A DNA stretch of 64,000 nucleotides from positions 1 to 64,000 of the forward strand of contig JAKLEA010000006.1 in assembly GCA_022711755.1 (NCBI GenBank). Direction: 5' to 3'. Positions 34,951-44,150 of the stretch are shown here, one piece after another; the stretch's first letter is position 1, and every line of letters starts with the position of its first letter. The notes below the pieces were generated by a model. That model worked only from the letters and a program-made list of their open reading frames with translations. It did no database searches and was not told where the DNA came from. Both the position numbers and the translations under genes were made by a program. This DNA comes from Planctomycetota bacterium. Its GTDB lineage: Bacteria > Planctomycetota > Brocadiia > SM23-32 > JAKLEA01.

Positions 34951-37725
34951 CTATTTCTCATCCGGGCGGGATTTGATGCCGCTCTCGAGCTTTTCCAGAA
35001 GTTCGGTATGGATTCCGTTATCGGGGGCCAGCGTCGCTGCGATGCGGGCGAACTTGAGGGCTTCGCCGATGTCGCCGTTCTTCTCATGCAGCAGGGCGAG
35101 GCGGGAGCAGAATTCCGCGTCCTTCGGGAAGTTCAGCCGCGCGCGGCTGTAATTGTCCAGCGCGTCCCTGATCCTGCCGGCTCGCTCCAGGAAAGCGCCC
35201 CTTTCGGACCATGACCGCGCGTGCCGGGGGAAGGTTCCGACTAACTCGTTGAAGGTTTTCTCCGCTTCTGCAGTATTCCCGGAGGCTTCATAGCTCTGGC
35301 CCAGCCGCACGAGGGTGTGCAGTCGCTCCATGCCCTGAAGGTGCGGAAGCGCGGACAGGAAGGCGTCGCGAGCATCCTCGTGGCGTCCGTTGCGGGCGAG
35401 CGCTTCAGCGAGGTAGAGGCTTATCGAAGGGGCGTCAGGCCAGCGGGCATGCCATTTCTCCAGCAGTTTGTATGACTCGTCCGGCTCCAGCACTGCGACC
35501 ACGGCCTCCGCTGCGCTGAAGGGGGGAGGGAGAGCGGCCTGCTCCGCCCTTTCGATCACGGACTGGATTTCTTTCCGGGCGAGGGATTTCTGTTTCTCGC
35601 GCCAGAGGGCGAGCGCCAGCTCGCCGCCGCGCCGGTGCTGCTCCGGGATCAGGGCGCGCCAGTCCGCCAGCGTTTCGCACAGCAGGATGCCCTGATGTAT
35701 AACGCTTTGCAGATAGACGTTGCTCTGCTCCAATGACCCGGCGTATGCCGCGATCGCCTCCTTGCGTTTGCCGACCAGTTTGTAGTATTCGCCAAGCTCG
35801 TACAGGCACATCGGCTCGCTCGGATTCATCCGCCGGGCCATCAGGAAAAGGCCTTCCGCCTTCAACGCCGCCTCCTCGGACATGAGCCGCCGGGTCATGC
35901 CGAGCTTGAGGTATGCCTCGGACCAGACGGGGCAGGCGCGGATCGCCCCGGCGTAGGACTCGGACGCAAGCTTGACCAGATTCGGATCGGCGTCCATCTC
36001 GATGCGGGACAGCCGCTCGCGGGCGCATTCGCCGAGTTCGAAGTTCAATTGCGGATGCCCGGGCGAGAAGGAAAGCCCGGTTTCAAGGATGTGTTCGCGC
36101 CTTTCCGTCGGCAGCTTGTCGCTTTTAAGCGCAAGGGCCTGGCGAAGGCTTTCCTCGGGGAGGTAGCCGATTGTCGCTCCCCCTAGAAGGAGGCCCGCGC
36201 AGAGAACAAGCGCAAGGCCGAGCAGAATTCCTGACGCCGGCCTGAATGCGCGCGCGCTGACCGGCGGCGCGACGGCAATTCCGGCCAGCAGGGCAGCCAG
36301 CGCGGCATGAGAGGTCATGCGCAGATTCGCGTTCGCCATGCCCTGAACGGAGAGCGCGAGCATGCCGCCCAGCGCCGCCGGAAGCGGCCATGCGGCGTCC
36401 TCGCGGCGGGTTCTCATGTAGCGCGCAGTGGCGGAGACGAATGCGATTCCCGCGAAGGCGAAAAACATGACGGCTCCGGGGACGCCCATTTCGCAGAGAA
36501 TCTGGAGATAGTCGTTCTCCGGATGAAGATACGAAGCCGGCCCCAGGTCTGCGGAGCGCAGGGACGCGAATACGCGCTCGAAAGCGCCGTTGCCGCATCC
36601 GGAGACGGCGAACAGCCCGCTCACGCGCAAGGCGTCGGCCCAGATTCGGCGGCGATATTCAAGGGCCGGCAGGGCGGTGGACAGGCGGGACACAAGTTCG
36701 CGCCCGACCAGCGCCGCCGTAAGCAGCGCGACCACGGCAACCCCGAGCGGCAGCATCCAGCGCAAACGCGGGGAGCGGATTCGCGTCAGGCCGACGCCGC
36801 CAGTCAGGGCCAGTCCGGCCGCCGCCGCGGCGAAGCCGCTGCGGGAGGCGCACATGACCTGCGCGCCGAACATCGCGCAGAACGCGGTCCAGGCGGCTGC
36901 GCATTCAAGCAACGAACGCAAGCCCAATCCGGCCCTTGCCGCCCTGTCGGTTGCGTTCAGCGCCCACGCAAGGCCGAAGCAGAGCAGAACCGCAATATAG
37001 CCGCCGTAGTGATTGCGGTTGACGAAAGGCCCGAAGTTGTAGGTCGCATAAGCCCCGGCGAGCTTGTAACGCCAGTAGATTCTCCCGCCGGCGGTAATCG
37101 CCTGCGCAATGCCGAGCAGCGCAAGGATGACGCCCACCGCGATAAGAATCGCCGGGATGGCGGCGCGCTGGCCGGGGGAGCGGTTGAAGGCTATGAGGCC
37201 GAAGATCATCCCGAGCGCCGCCCACCGCATCCAGAGCCAGCGGGAGACGTATGGATTCAGGCTGGTCGGGGCGGTGAATCCGGCGGGGTAGACGCCAGAC
37301 TCCAGGCGCGTCCGAAGGGCGAACGGGCTTGCCGTGGAGAGCGCTGATTGCGGAAGGTCAACGCATTGCAGAAGCGCCCAGACCATGCCGGCCAGGGCGA
37401 GAGTGAAGCACGCGCGGCGGAGAAAAATCCGCAGGCGGGAATCGTCTTCGGAAGCGGCGCCCTGCGGTGAATCTGCGGGGTCATTCCCGGCGATTTCCCG
37501 CAAAGCCGGGGGCGAATGATGTTTTCCGGTTTCGCGCGCCGTCAGGACAAGGGCGATCCCCTTCAGAGCGACGGCGAGGAATACGACGCATTCCACAACG
37601 AAGGCCCAGGCCGGCTGCGCCGATCCGAAGGGGAACGGCGCCCAGGCGACGGCCAGGGCCAGGACCGAAAAGGCGGCCCAGTCCATGACGCCGGCAGGGG
37701 TGACGAGTGATCGCTTTCCTGGCAT
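34951..37725 (-). CDS. O-antigen ligase-family (Wzy_C) membrane protein with C-terminal TPRs
   Basis: 924 residues. About twelve hydrophobic segments fill residues 15-500. The Wzy_C mark is present: FVNRNHYGGYIAVLLCFGLA, the loop with ASRSGFAAAAAGLALTGG, and SYLHPENDYLQILCEMGVPG, the family's H-x-x-x-D-x-L motif. Residues about 540-915 are TPR repeats (EAYLKLGMTRRLMSEEAALK, PMCLYELGEYYKLVGKRKEA, LGQSYEASGNTAEAEKTFNE). The family includes WaaL ligases, Wzy polymerases and protein O-glycosylating PglL; the TPR tail is common in Planctomycetota-type relatives. Its acceptor cannot be told. Divergent from the SRP RNA region. Confidence 0.82.
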   Translation of the reverse strand: MPGKRSLVTPAGVMDWAAFSVLALAVAWAPFPFGSAQPAWAFVVECVVFLAVALKGIALVLTARETGKHHSPPALREIAGNDPADSPQGAASEDDSRLRIFLRRACFTLALAGMVWALLQCVDLPQSALSTASPFALRTRLESGVYPAGFTAPTSLNPYVSRWLWMRWAALGMIFGLIAFNRSPGQRAAIPAILIAVGVILALLGIAQAITAGGRIYWRYKLAGAYATYNFGPFVNRNHYGGYIAVLLCFGLAWALNATDRAARAGLGLRSLLECAAAWTAFCAMFGAQVMCASRSGFAAAAAGLALTGGVGLTRIRSPRLRWMLPLGVAVVALLTAALVGRELVSRLSTALPALEYRRRIWADALRVSGLFAVSGCGNGAFERVFASLRSADLGPASYLHPENDYLQILCEMGVPGAVMFFAFAGIAFVSATARYMRTRREDAAWPLPAALGGMLALSVQGMANANLRMTSHAALAALLAGIAVAPPVSARAFRPASGILLGLALVLCAGLLLGGATIGYLPEESLRQALALKSDKLPTERREHILETGLSFSPGHPQLNFELGECARERLSRIEMDADPNLVKLASESYAGAIRACPVWSEAYLKLGMTRRLMSEEAALKAEGLFLMARRMNPSEPMCLYELGEYYKLVGKRKEAIAAYAGSLEQSNVYLQSVIHQGILLCETLADWRALIPEQHRRGGELALALWREKQKSLARKEIQSVIERAEQAALPPPFSAAEAVVAVLEPDESYKLLEKWHARWPDAPSISLYLAEALARNGRHEDARDAFLSALPHLQGMERLHTLVRLGQSYEASGNTAEAEKTFNELVGTFPRHARSWSERGAFLERAGRIRDALDNYSRARLNFPKDAEFCSRLALLHEKNGDIGEALKFARIAATLAPDNGIHTELLEKLESGIKSRPDEK

Positions 37726-38060
37726 TTGGAAAATCCGTATGCAATCATTTTACCATGACGCGGCGCGGCGCAAGGCATAATTGCCGGGCGGGGTTGACAA
37801 CCCTCCAAAAGTGAGTACGCTTAAAATGGGACAGGAACTTGACTTGGACTGGCTGAGGGAGGCCGGGGACCGGAAGATCGGGTTGCCGGCCTTCCGCTTT
37901 TAATTTGATTCGGGGCCGTGTTCGCTTGAACGGCGGGCGCATTGGCTGTATTCTACCCGCCCTGGATATCAGTCCGCATTCCATGCGCCGGGGGTCTCCC
38001 CCTTGCGCAGTCGGGGTTGCGGGCGACGGCCGGGAGGACCGGCCGAAGAGATGATTTTTT
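37726..38060. other. Intergenic region with promoter and stem-loops ahead of the SRP RNA
   Basis: There is no protein gene. TTGAAC (37926-37931), 17 bp, TATTCT (37949-37954) is a fair promoter about 100 bp before the SRP RNA. Between them lie two hairpins: a long one at about 37984-38008 (gcgc..ggggg-tct-ccccc..gcgc) and cggccgg-gagga-ccggccg (38027-38045). The second is followed after 9 nt by a T6 run ending at 38060. A further TTGACA at 37794 lacks a good -10. Confidence 0.4.
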
Positions 38061-38328
38061 GCCGCGCTAGGCGGGGCGCTAGCGGTGCCCTGTGACCTGC
38101 AATCCGCTACAGCAGGGCCGAACGCCTGGCAGAGGCCATGTCGGCGTCGGGCCTCCGGAGGCCGAGCCGGCGTTGATCCCCGGGTCCCATGGACCGAAGC
38201 GGCTGCGAACCTGGTCAGGGGCGGAAGCCAGCAGCCATAAGCAGTACCTTCGGCTGCCGTGGGGTTGCCTGGGGGGAGCCTGCAGGCTGACGCGTCCGGT
38301 CGCCGGCGGGTCGAACCAGGTGCGCGGC
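38061..38328 (+). ncRNA. ffs: Signal recognition particle RNA, large bacterial type
   Basis: 268 nt. The 5' end gccgcgc (38061-38067) pairs perfectly with gcgcggc (38322-38328). The 5' Alu domain reads gcgctagcggtgccctgtga (38077-38096), followed by cctgcaatccgct and agcagggccgaa, as in Bacillus-type scRNA. The helix-8 part is tcaggggcggaagccagcag, with the GGAA tetraloop, followed by gccgtggggttgcctggg. A run of T (38329-38333) after the closing stem ends the transcript. It binds Ffh for co-translational targeting of membrane proteins. The long form with an Alu domain is found in many Gram-positives and in some other phyla, unlike the short 4.5S RNA of E. coli. Confidence 0.93.
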
Positions 38329-38456
38329 TTTTTCTTATTCGGGAAGCAGGCGGGGGCCGGGATTCCGGCTCCCGTCCGCTCCCGCCTATAATGCGCCGGC
38401 GGACGACATGCCTCGTCCGCCGACCATTTTGGAAATATCCGCAGGATTAAAAAAAC

Positions 38457-39428
38457 ATGGTTGACGCTTCGCCTCTCTTTCAGCCGCTCAAGATAAAGGG
38501 ATTCACAGTCCGCAATCGCATAGTTCTCCCCCCCATGGTGGAGTTGCGGGGCATCACAAGCGACGCGGGCATTGAGTGGTACCGCGAGCGCTCGGCGGGC
38601 GTGGGGCTGACGATTGTCGAGGCCACGCCCACCGTCCGGGTGGTTGACGAGTTCTCAGTCGAGGGGTTGCGGCGGCTGACGGACGCGATTCACGCCGGCG
38701 GGGCGCTGGCGGCGATTCAGCTCTTCCCGATTCCATTCTCATGGCCGATGAAGGACCCCGTGCCGACGCCGGCGGACATGGACAATGCGTCCGTAGAGCT
38801 GATGCTGGAGCGCTACAGATTGGCGGCGGCGAAGTGCGCCCAGGCCGGTTTCGACGGCGTGGAGCCGCACGGCGCGCACGGCTACCTGCTTAACCAGTTT
38901 TTCTCCCCGAAGCAAAACACGAGAACCGACTGGTACGGAGGAAGCCTGGAGAAGCGGATGCGGATGGGGATGGAGGTTGTCCGCGCGGCGCGGCGCGGGC
39001 TTGGCAGGGACAAGCTGCTGCTTTATCGCCACACGCCGGTCGAGGATGGGGCATACGGGATCGAGGACAGCCTGCTGTTCGCCGCGAAACTGGTTGAGGC
39101 CGGGGTGGACGTTCTGGACATTTCACCCGCAAGCGCTGAGGCGCCGGGGGACCGGTCGGAGCCGTTCAGGAAGCTGGGCGTCCCGGTCATCGCGGTCAAT
39201 CACATGGACCTGGTTGAGCGGACGGTCGAGGCGATGGAGAAGGGGCGCGCCGACCTGATTGCGGTGGGGCGGGGCATGATCGCCGACCCGCAGTGGCCGC
39301 AGAAGGTTCAAGCCGGAAAGTCGGATGAGATAGTCAAGTGCGTGCTATGCAACAAGAAGTGCTTCGGGCATTTGAAGAAGGGGCTGGCAGTGGAATGTAC
39401 GCAGTGGCAAGGCGGGGGATCCGTTTAG
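38457..39428 (+). CDS. NADH:flavin oxidoreductase, Old Yellow Enzyme family
   Basis: 323 residues, an FMN-dependent TIM barrel. Marks: LFQPLKIKGFTVRNRIVLPP at the N-terminus, GFDGVEPHGAHGYLLNQFFS followed by NTRTDWYGGSLEKRMRMGME (the OYE family centre, here H-G-A-H), and ADLIAVGRGMIADPQWPQKV (FMN phosphate loop). The C-terminal CVLCNKKCFGHL contains a Cys-x-x-Cys...Cys pattern as in the 4Fe-4S members (2,4-dienoyl-CoA reductase type), but the second, FAD/NADPH half of those enzymes is missing. Substrate unknown. The gene starts 128 bp after the SRP RNA. Confidence 0.85.
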   Translation: MVDASPLFQPLKIKGFTVRNRIVLPPMVELRGITSDAGIEWYRERSAGVGLTIVEATPTVRVVDEFSVEGLRRLTDAIHAGGALAAIQLFPIPFSWPMKDPVPTPADMDNASVELMLERYRLAAAKCAQAGFDGVEPHGAHGYLLNQFFSPKQNTRTDWYGGSLEKRMRMGMEVVRAARRGLGRDKLLLYRHTPVEDGAYGIEDSLLFAAKLVEAGVDVLDISPASAEAPGDRSEPFRKLGVPVIAVNHMDLVERTVEAMEKGRADLIAVGRGMIADPQWPQKVQAGKSDEIVKCVLCNKKCFGHLKKGLAVECTQWQGGGSV

Positions 39429-39474
39429 CGCCCTTAAGTCCCCGTTGAACAGTATAAATGCCCGGAAAAAGCAG

Positions 39475-39503
39475 TTGAATTACAATGGGCCGTCGTCTAC
39501 AGT
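39475..39503 (+). promoter_or_regulatory. Possible promoter for the mechanosensitive-channel-like gene
   Basis: TTGAAT (39475-39480), a 17-bp spacer and TACAGT (39498-39503), about 118 bp before the ATG at 39621. Confidence 0.3.
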
Positions 39504-39620
39504 GAGCTTCGGTTTCTATTTGCCGGACGCGATGCGACAGCGCCGCGCGAAGGTCGAACCGCCGGTCCCGCGAGGGGGCCCGTGGTCACATTGATAACGC
39601 CATTTTACGGGAGGCGAATC

Positions 39621-41162
39621 ATGACTGCTTTCACACCCGTTCTTGCGGACATGCAGACCGTATGGGAATCGTTCAGCCAGGGGGTGGGCAAGACCCTCAG
39701 CGACGTGTTGAGCCTGGGAGTGGACATCCTGTGGGCTCTTGCGATACTTGTCGGCGGATGGATTCTTGCCCGGGTTCTGCAGAAGGGGCTTACCAGGGGC
39801 CTGGCGAAGACAAAGGCCGACGAGTGGCTCAGCGAGAAAACCGGACGTCAATTCCGCTTCTCTGAAATCGTCGGCCAGGTGTTCTTCGGCCTCGTCATGC
39901 TCTTCGTCTTCGGCCTGATGCTCAACGCCCTGAAGTTCACGGAGATCGCAGAGCCGATCAATCTGTTGCTGACAAGCGTGGCCATGTACGTTCCGAGGCT
40001 GGTGGCCGGAGGCGCGATACTGATCGTGGCATATATCATCGGGCGGGTGGCCCAGGTGCTGGCCGCTGGAATAATTGCATCCTCCGGGGTTGACAAGTAT
40101 TTCCAGAAGGAGGATTCCACCGAGGGATTCTCCCTTTCCCGCACGACCGGCACGATCGTCTTCAGCCTGGTCATGCTCGTGAGCCTGCCGCTTGTGCTGG
40201 AGGCGTTGAACCTTCAGGATATGGCGGAGCCTTTCCAGAAGCTTGCCAGCCAGATACTCAACGAGTTCCTGCCAAAGCTCGCGCTGGCCGGCATCATCAT
40301 CGTGGTTGGCTGGTGGCTGGCCAAGCTTGCGCGAAGCCTGCTGCTGGACATACTGAAAGCCACCCGAATTGACAACCTTGCCGCGAAGCTCGGGCTGGGG
40401 GCGTCGCCAAGCCTCTCAGAAGTTCTTTCCAGCATCGCCTTCGTGGTCGCCCTGCTCATGGTCGCGATGGAGGCGATGGAAAAGCTCGGGCTGGAGGCCA
40501 TGCATCAGCAGGTGCGCACGCTGGTCAACTCCGTTCTGGAATTCCTGCCCGACCTGGCCAGCGCGTTGATCGTCATGGCGCTGGCGATCATCGGCGGCAG
40601 ATTGCTTCAGACCGTCGTCTCCCGGATGCTCGAGAACGCGACGCGCAAAGTCAGCCCGTACCTCGGCGAGATAGCCGAGGGGCTGGACCTGGCGGCAATC
40701 TGCGGCAAGGTTGTCATGATCATGGTCGTTCTATTCGGCGCGGTGCAGGCCAGCGAGCTCCTGGGATTGGAGGAAATACGCAAGACGATGGAGGGGGCCA
40801 CGACCATCGCCTTGAAGGTAATCAGCGCAATGGCGATCATGATTTTCGCCGTGCTGATATCCAGCTTCGCCCGGAACCTGGTTTCCAAGTCTTCGCCCGA
40901 CATGCCCTACCTCGGCGGACTGGTCAGGGGCGCCATCCTTGCCCTGGGCATCTCAATGGCGCTGAGTCAGTTGGAAATGGCGCAGACGGTTGTGCACGCC
41001 GCCTTCATACTCCTGCTCGGGTCCGTGTCAGTGGCGGTCGCCCTGGCCTTCGGGCTTGGCGGGCGCAACGTGGCTGAGAAGGAGCTGGACCGGCTCGTCA
41101 CGAAGGCGCACGAGCCGCATGAGAAGAAGCAGATGGAAGAGGCGAAAAAGGCGGAAGGGTGA
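39621..41162 (+). CDS. Mechanosensitive-channel-related membrane protein with repeated TM_helix units
   Basis: 513 residues from the ATG at 39621 (GGGAGG 6 nt upstream), preferred over a GTG at 39582. The protein is built of repeated units in which a helix like ALAILVGGWILARVLQKGLT or LALAGIIIVVGWWLAKLARS is followed by an amphipathic stretch and another helix (LVALLMVAMEAMEKLG). I count four such units, the pattern of the 'conserved TM helix' family (CmpX-like) related to MscS channels. The MscS beta domain itself is not evident. The C-terminus is charged (TKAHEPHEKKQMEEAKKAEG). A role in osmotic stress or envelope sensing would fit but is not shown. Confidence 0.75.
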   Translation: MTAFTPVLADMQTVWESFSQGVGKTLSDVLSLGVDILWALAILVGGWILARVLQKGLTRGLAKTKADEWLSEKTGRQFRFSEIVGQVFFGLVMLFVFGLMLNALKFTEIAEPINLLLTSVAMYVPRLVAGGAILIVAYIIGRVAQVLAAGIIASSGVDKYFQKEDSTEGFSLSRTTGTIVFSLVMLVSLPLVLEALNLQDMAEPFQKLASQILNEFLPKLALAGIIIVVGWWLAKLARSLLLDILKATRIDNLAAKLGLGASPSLSEVLSSIAFVVALLMVAMEAMEKLGLEAMHQQVRTLVNSVLEFLPDLASALIVMALAIIGGRLLQTVVSRMLENATRKVSPYLGEIAEGLDLAAICGKVVMIMVVLFGAVQASELLGLEEIRKTMEGATTIALKVISAMAIMIFAVLISSFARNLVSKSSPDMPYLGGLVRGAILALGISMALSQLEMAQTVVHAAFILLLGSVSVAVALAFGLGGRNVAEKELDRLVTKAHEPHEKKQMEEAKKAEG

Positions 41163-41227
41163 GACGCAAGGCCAAATCTGTGAATCTGTTCAATCCTGCG
41201 GATGCGTCGGCGAGATAATATCTCAGC

Positions 41228-44095
41228 CTACTTGTCGTTTCTTTCTTCAACAACCCATATCTCGCCGACAACGGCGTTCATCGCGTTCTCCCTCTTTATG
41301 ACAAGCAGGAGCCTGCCGTCGCGGATCGTTCCTTCCGGAATCTGGAACATCAGGCGCGCGGGCGGCTCCCCGCGCCCGATGAACGCCGGCAGTTGAGCCG
41401 GCTCCGCCACGCATTGCGAGCCTGAGCCATCCGTGCGGGACAAATGCGCGCTCTGTCGCCTCCCCCCGTTGTCGAAATCCCACCACGTCAGGCCGATTCT
41501 CAGGCCCTTTCGCTCCGCAAGGCCCGATATCTCGAAAACAACCTCGGTCGGATCGAACGCTATATCCTTGTGCCAGGCGCCGAAGCCGGGAGCCTTGTTG
41601 TCCTTGTCGAACTGCCATGTCTCGCCCTGCAACTGGCGAATCCGCGCGGGGCCTTCCTTCCCGCTGTCCGTCTGCAGCCCGCAGTCCAGATAGACGACCG
41701 GCCTGCCCGGGGCGCATTCCGACGCGATCTCCGCCTGACGCGCGGTTATGCGCTCCCTGTCCGCCTCCGTCATCGCGCGCAGGGGTTTCGGCGGCGGCAG
41801 CACGATCTCTCCCCACCCCCCGTAATACGGCGCGTTGCAGTCAATCCACGACGCCAGCGCCATCCATTCCGCCTTCTCCAGGCGGACATCGTAATGCCCC
41901 TTTTTCAGAACGCTCATCAGCCGGCTGCGGCGCGACCCCGTCGCGTTTGCGGGCAGCGGCGCAGGCTCCCCGCCGTAACCGCCGACGCGGATGTATTCGA
42001 CGTGATTGAGAAGGTTCAGGAACGACTGCGACACGCCGTGCTGTGGCCCCTCGTCGTGGTCCATGGGGGCGGGCGCGGCGACAATCTCCCCCCCGCGCAG
42101 ATCGAACGCCTTGTCATTTCCGACCGAGCCGTCGTGGCAGCGGACGCAATGCCCGTCCAGCACGGGCTGCACGATGCCGAGGCCGACGCCGCCGGTTCCC
42201 CACGGCGGGGGTTCGATCCGTGACGGCGCGCGCCGAGTCGCCATGAGCGCGGTTCCGCTGTCCGGCGCGATCCGGTACGGCTCGTGGCAGCCGACGCAGC
42301 CGACCTTCTCCCCCGGGACGCAGTTCATGAAGTTCCTCATCCGGCGTATTTCAAGGTAATCCTCGTCCAGCGCTTCGAAGAACAACTGCCTGCCCGCGGG
42401 CACCGTGAAGAATGCCGACCCGTCGGCCTCCACCGGTACCGTCCCCAGGACGGCGCGGACGTCCCAGCCGCAATTCACCCCCAGGTCGCAGCGCTGCGGC
42501 CACGTGTGCGCGCATTTGGACAGCGTCTCCAGCACACGGATGCGCTTCACCTCCCCGCGCGAGACGCCGTCAAGCCCGCGATAGATGTCCGACACGATCA
42601 GCGTCGCCTCGCCGCCGTCTACCGACGATTCTGCGAACCGGGGGAGAATCCTGGGCGGCGTCCGCGGCCTGAGCGGAATGGGGGAATAGCAGGAAGCCCC
42701 GGAAGCGCGGTAGACAAGCTCCTTGTTGCCGTGAACGTCCTGAAGGTAAATGCCGTAGCCGCGCGGCTCCCCGTTATATTCCTCGAAGGAGTAGACGCAG
42801 AGAAAATGGTTTGCGGTCAGCGGATACGGCGACGAGTACCAGCCGGTTTTCGAGTGCGTGTTGTTTGCTCCGGACTCGGGATAGCCGACCTCCGGCGTGA
42901 CGTTGGTCATGCCGGCCGGGTTGCCCCGGTTGAGCGCCATGTCCACGATCATGATCGGGCCTGCGCCGGTGTTGTGATGCGCCGCGCCCGCACAGATTAT
43001 CTTCGTCGTTCCGGGAATCTGACGCGCCTCCTGAAAGGCTATCGGCCCCTTTGCGAAGAGGTAGTGGTCCCCGTAGACCAGCGAGGCGTTCGCGCCGTCC
43101 GGGTTCACGGCCCAGAGTTGCTGGATTACATTGTAAGACTTCATCATGTAATCCCAGCGCGTGTAGAGTATGCGCCCGTCCTCCATGACGCTCGGATAGA
43201 ATTCCCCCTCCTTCGGCTCCGTCACAAGCCGGACATCGGAGCCGTCCTGGGCCATCGAATAAATTCCACAGACCAGCGCCCAGTCTCCGCACTGCACGAA
43301 CCGTCCGTTGCGCGACGACGTGAAGGCTATGCGACCGTCGGGGAGCCATGCCGGCTCCGTGTCCTCGGCGTCCGGGCGGTCGGTCAGGCGCGTGATGCCG
43401 GTCCCGTCAACGCCGACCTCGTAAATATCGTACATCAGGCACGCTCCGGCGCGGACGCCGTGCTGCCCGATGGCGTATGGCGTCGGCTTATCGCGCGGCT
43501 CCGCCCAGGGGAAGACTATCCGCTTCGCGTCGAAGGACAGATCGGGGCGCCCCACGCCGCCGCCGGCGAACCCGTCCCGGAGGATGTCACGGACTTCGCC
43601 ATCCGGCGAAAGACCTTTCAGGACGCAAAGGTTTGCGCCCGGGATTTGCCCCTCTCCGACGCGGTGGGAGCACTGGTGGTTCCACTGCGGCCACTGCCGC
43701 CTCACGAAAAGCAATTCATTGAAGTTAATCGCGGGGTTGCTGAAGGCAAGCTCGCGCATTGCCCATCGCGCGCGGATGTAAAGCTGCCTGTGTTTCTCTG
43801 AAGTTTGAGCGCCGGCGGATTCGCGCTCGATGTCGTCAAGCGCGGTTGCCGCGGAGTCTGCCTCATTCTCGGCGCCCATGAGCCGCATGTCGGCGATCAT
43901 GCGCCGCCCGCGTTCGATCGCCCCGGCCAGCGCCTGCGGGGTCCCGGTGGACATTCCCCGCGTCACTCGCTCCTGCCGCTCCCAGTCGGCTTCGATCGCC
44001 TTTCGCCCTTGTTCGGAAATGGGGGCGGCGGCGGACGTAAGAGGCGTCCACAGTAATATGAGAGCCGGCGCGATTCGTCTGAATAATGATCTCAT
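41228..44095 (-). CDS. HzsA-related dihaem protein with PD40 propeller
   Basis: 955 residues from the ATG at 44095, whose product begins with a signal peptide (MRSLFRRIAPALILLWTPLT-SAAA). A helical part precedes ELLFVRRQWPQWNHQCSHRV. Next comes a TolB/PD40-like propeller (RPDLSFDAKRIVFPWAEP, AEDTEPAWLPDGRIAFTSSR). Then an HZS-alpha-like domain with two c-type haem sites, CVGCH (Cys about 600) and CVRCH (about 650), and a C-terminal beta-sandwich (AWHKDIAFDPTEVVFEISGL). This order is that of 'HzsA-related' proteins, named for the alpha subunit of hydrazine synthase. True HzsA belongs to anammox bacteria with HzsBC; neither is seen here, so hydrazine synthesis is not implied. Probably periplasmic. 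Confidence 0.8.
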   Translation of the reverse strand: MRSLFRRIAPALILLWTPLTSAAAPISEQGRKAIEADWERQERVTRGMSTGTPQALAGAIERGRRMIADMRLMGAENEADSAATALDDIERESAGAQTSEKHRQLYIRARWAMRELAFSNPAINFNELLFVRRQWPQWNHQCSHRVGEGQIPGANLCVLKGLSPDGEVRDILRDGFAGGGVGRPDLSFDAKRIVFPWAEPRDKPTPYAIGQHGVRAGACLMYDIYEVGVDGTGITRLTDRPDAEDTEPAWLPDGRIAFTSSRNGRFVQCGDWALVCGIYSMAQDGSDVRLVTEPKEGEFYPSVMEDGRILYTRWDYMMKSYNVIQQLWAVNPDGANASLVYGDHYLFAKGPIAFQEARQIPGTTKIICAGAAHHNTGAGPIMIVDMALNRGNPAGMTNVTPEVGYPESGANNTHSKTGWYSSPYPLTANHFLCVYSFEEYNGEPRGYGIYLQDVHGNKELVYRASGASCYSPIPLRPRTPPRILPRFAESSVDGGEATLIVSDIYRGLDGVSRGEVKRIRVLETLSKCAHTWPQRCDLGVNCGWDVRAVLGTVPVEADGSAFFTVPAGRQLFFEALDEDYLEIRRMRNFMNCVPGEKVGCVGCHEPYRIAPDSGTALMATRRAPSRIEPPPWGTGGVGLGIVQPVLDGHCVRCHDGSVGNDKAFDLRGGEIVAAPAPMDHDEGPQHGVSQSFLNLLNHVEYIRVGGYGGEPAPLPANATGSRRSRLMSVLKKGHYDVRLEKAEWMALASWIDCNAPYYGGWGEIVLPPPKPLRAMTEADRERITARQAEIASECAPGRPVVYLDCGLQTDSGKEGPARIRQLQGETWQFDKDNKAPGFGAWHKDIAFDPTEVVFEISGLAERKGLRIGLTWWDFDNGGRRQSAHLSRTDGSGSQCVAEPAQLPAFIGRGEPPARLMFQIPEGTIRDGRLLLVIKRENAMNAVVGEIWVVEERNDK

Positions 44096-44150
44096 TCCGC
44101 GAGATTGTATTCGCGCGGGCGCGGATGCGCCATAGCATTGCGACGCTCCG

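Noticed and set aside
37794..37822. TTGACA followed by TACGCT as a promoter
   Set aside because: The -10 matches only three of six positions and no gene or RNA clearly starts after it.
41228..44095. True hydrazine synthase alpha subunit
   Set aside because: There are no HzsB/HzsC genes and no other anammox genes in the window. Only a family relation is supported.
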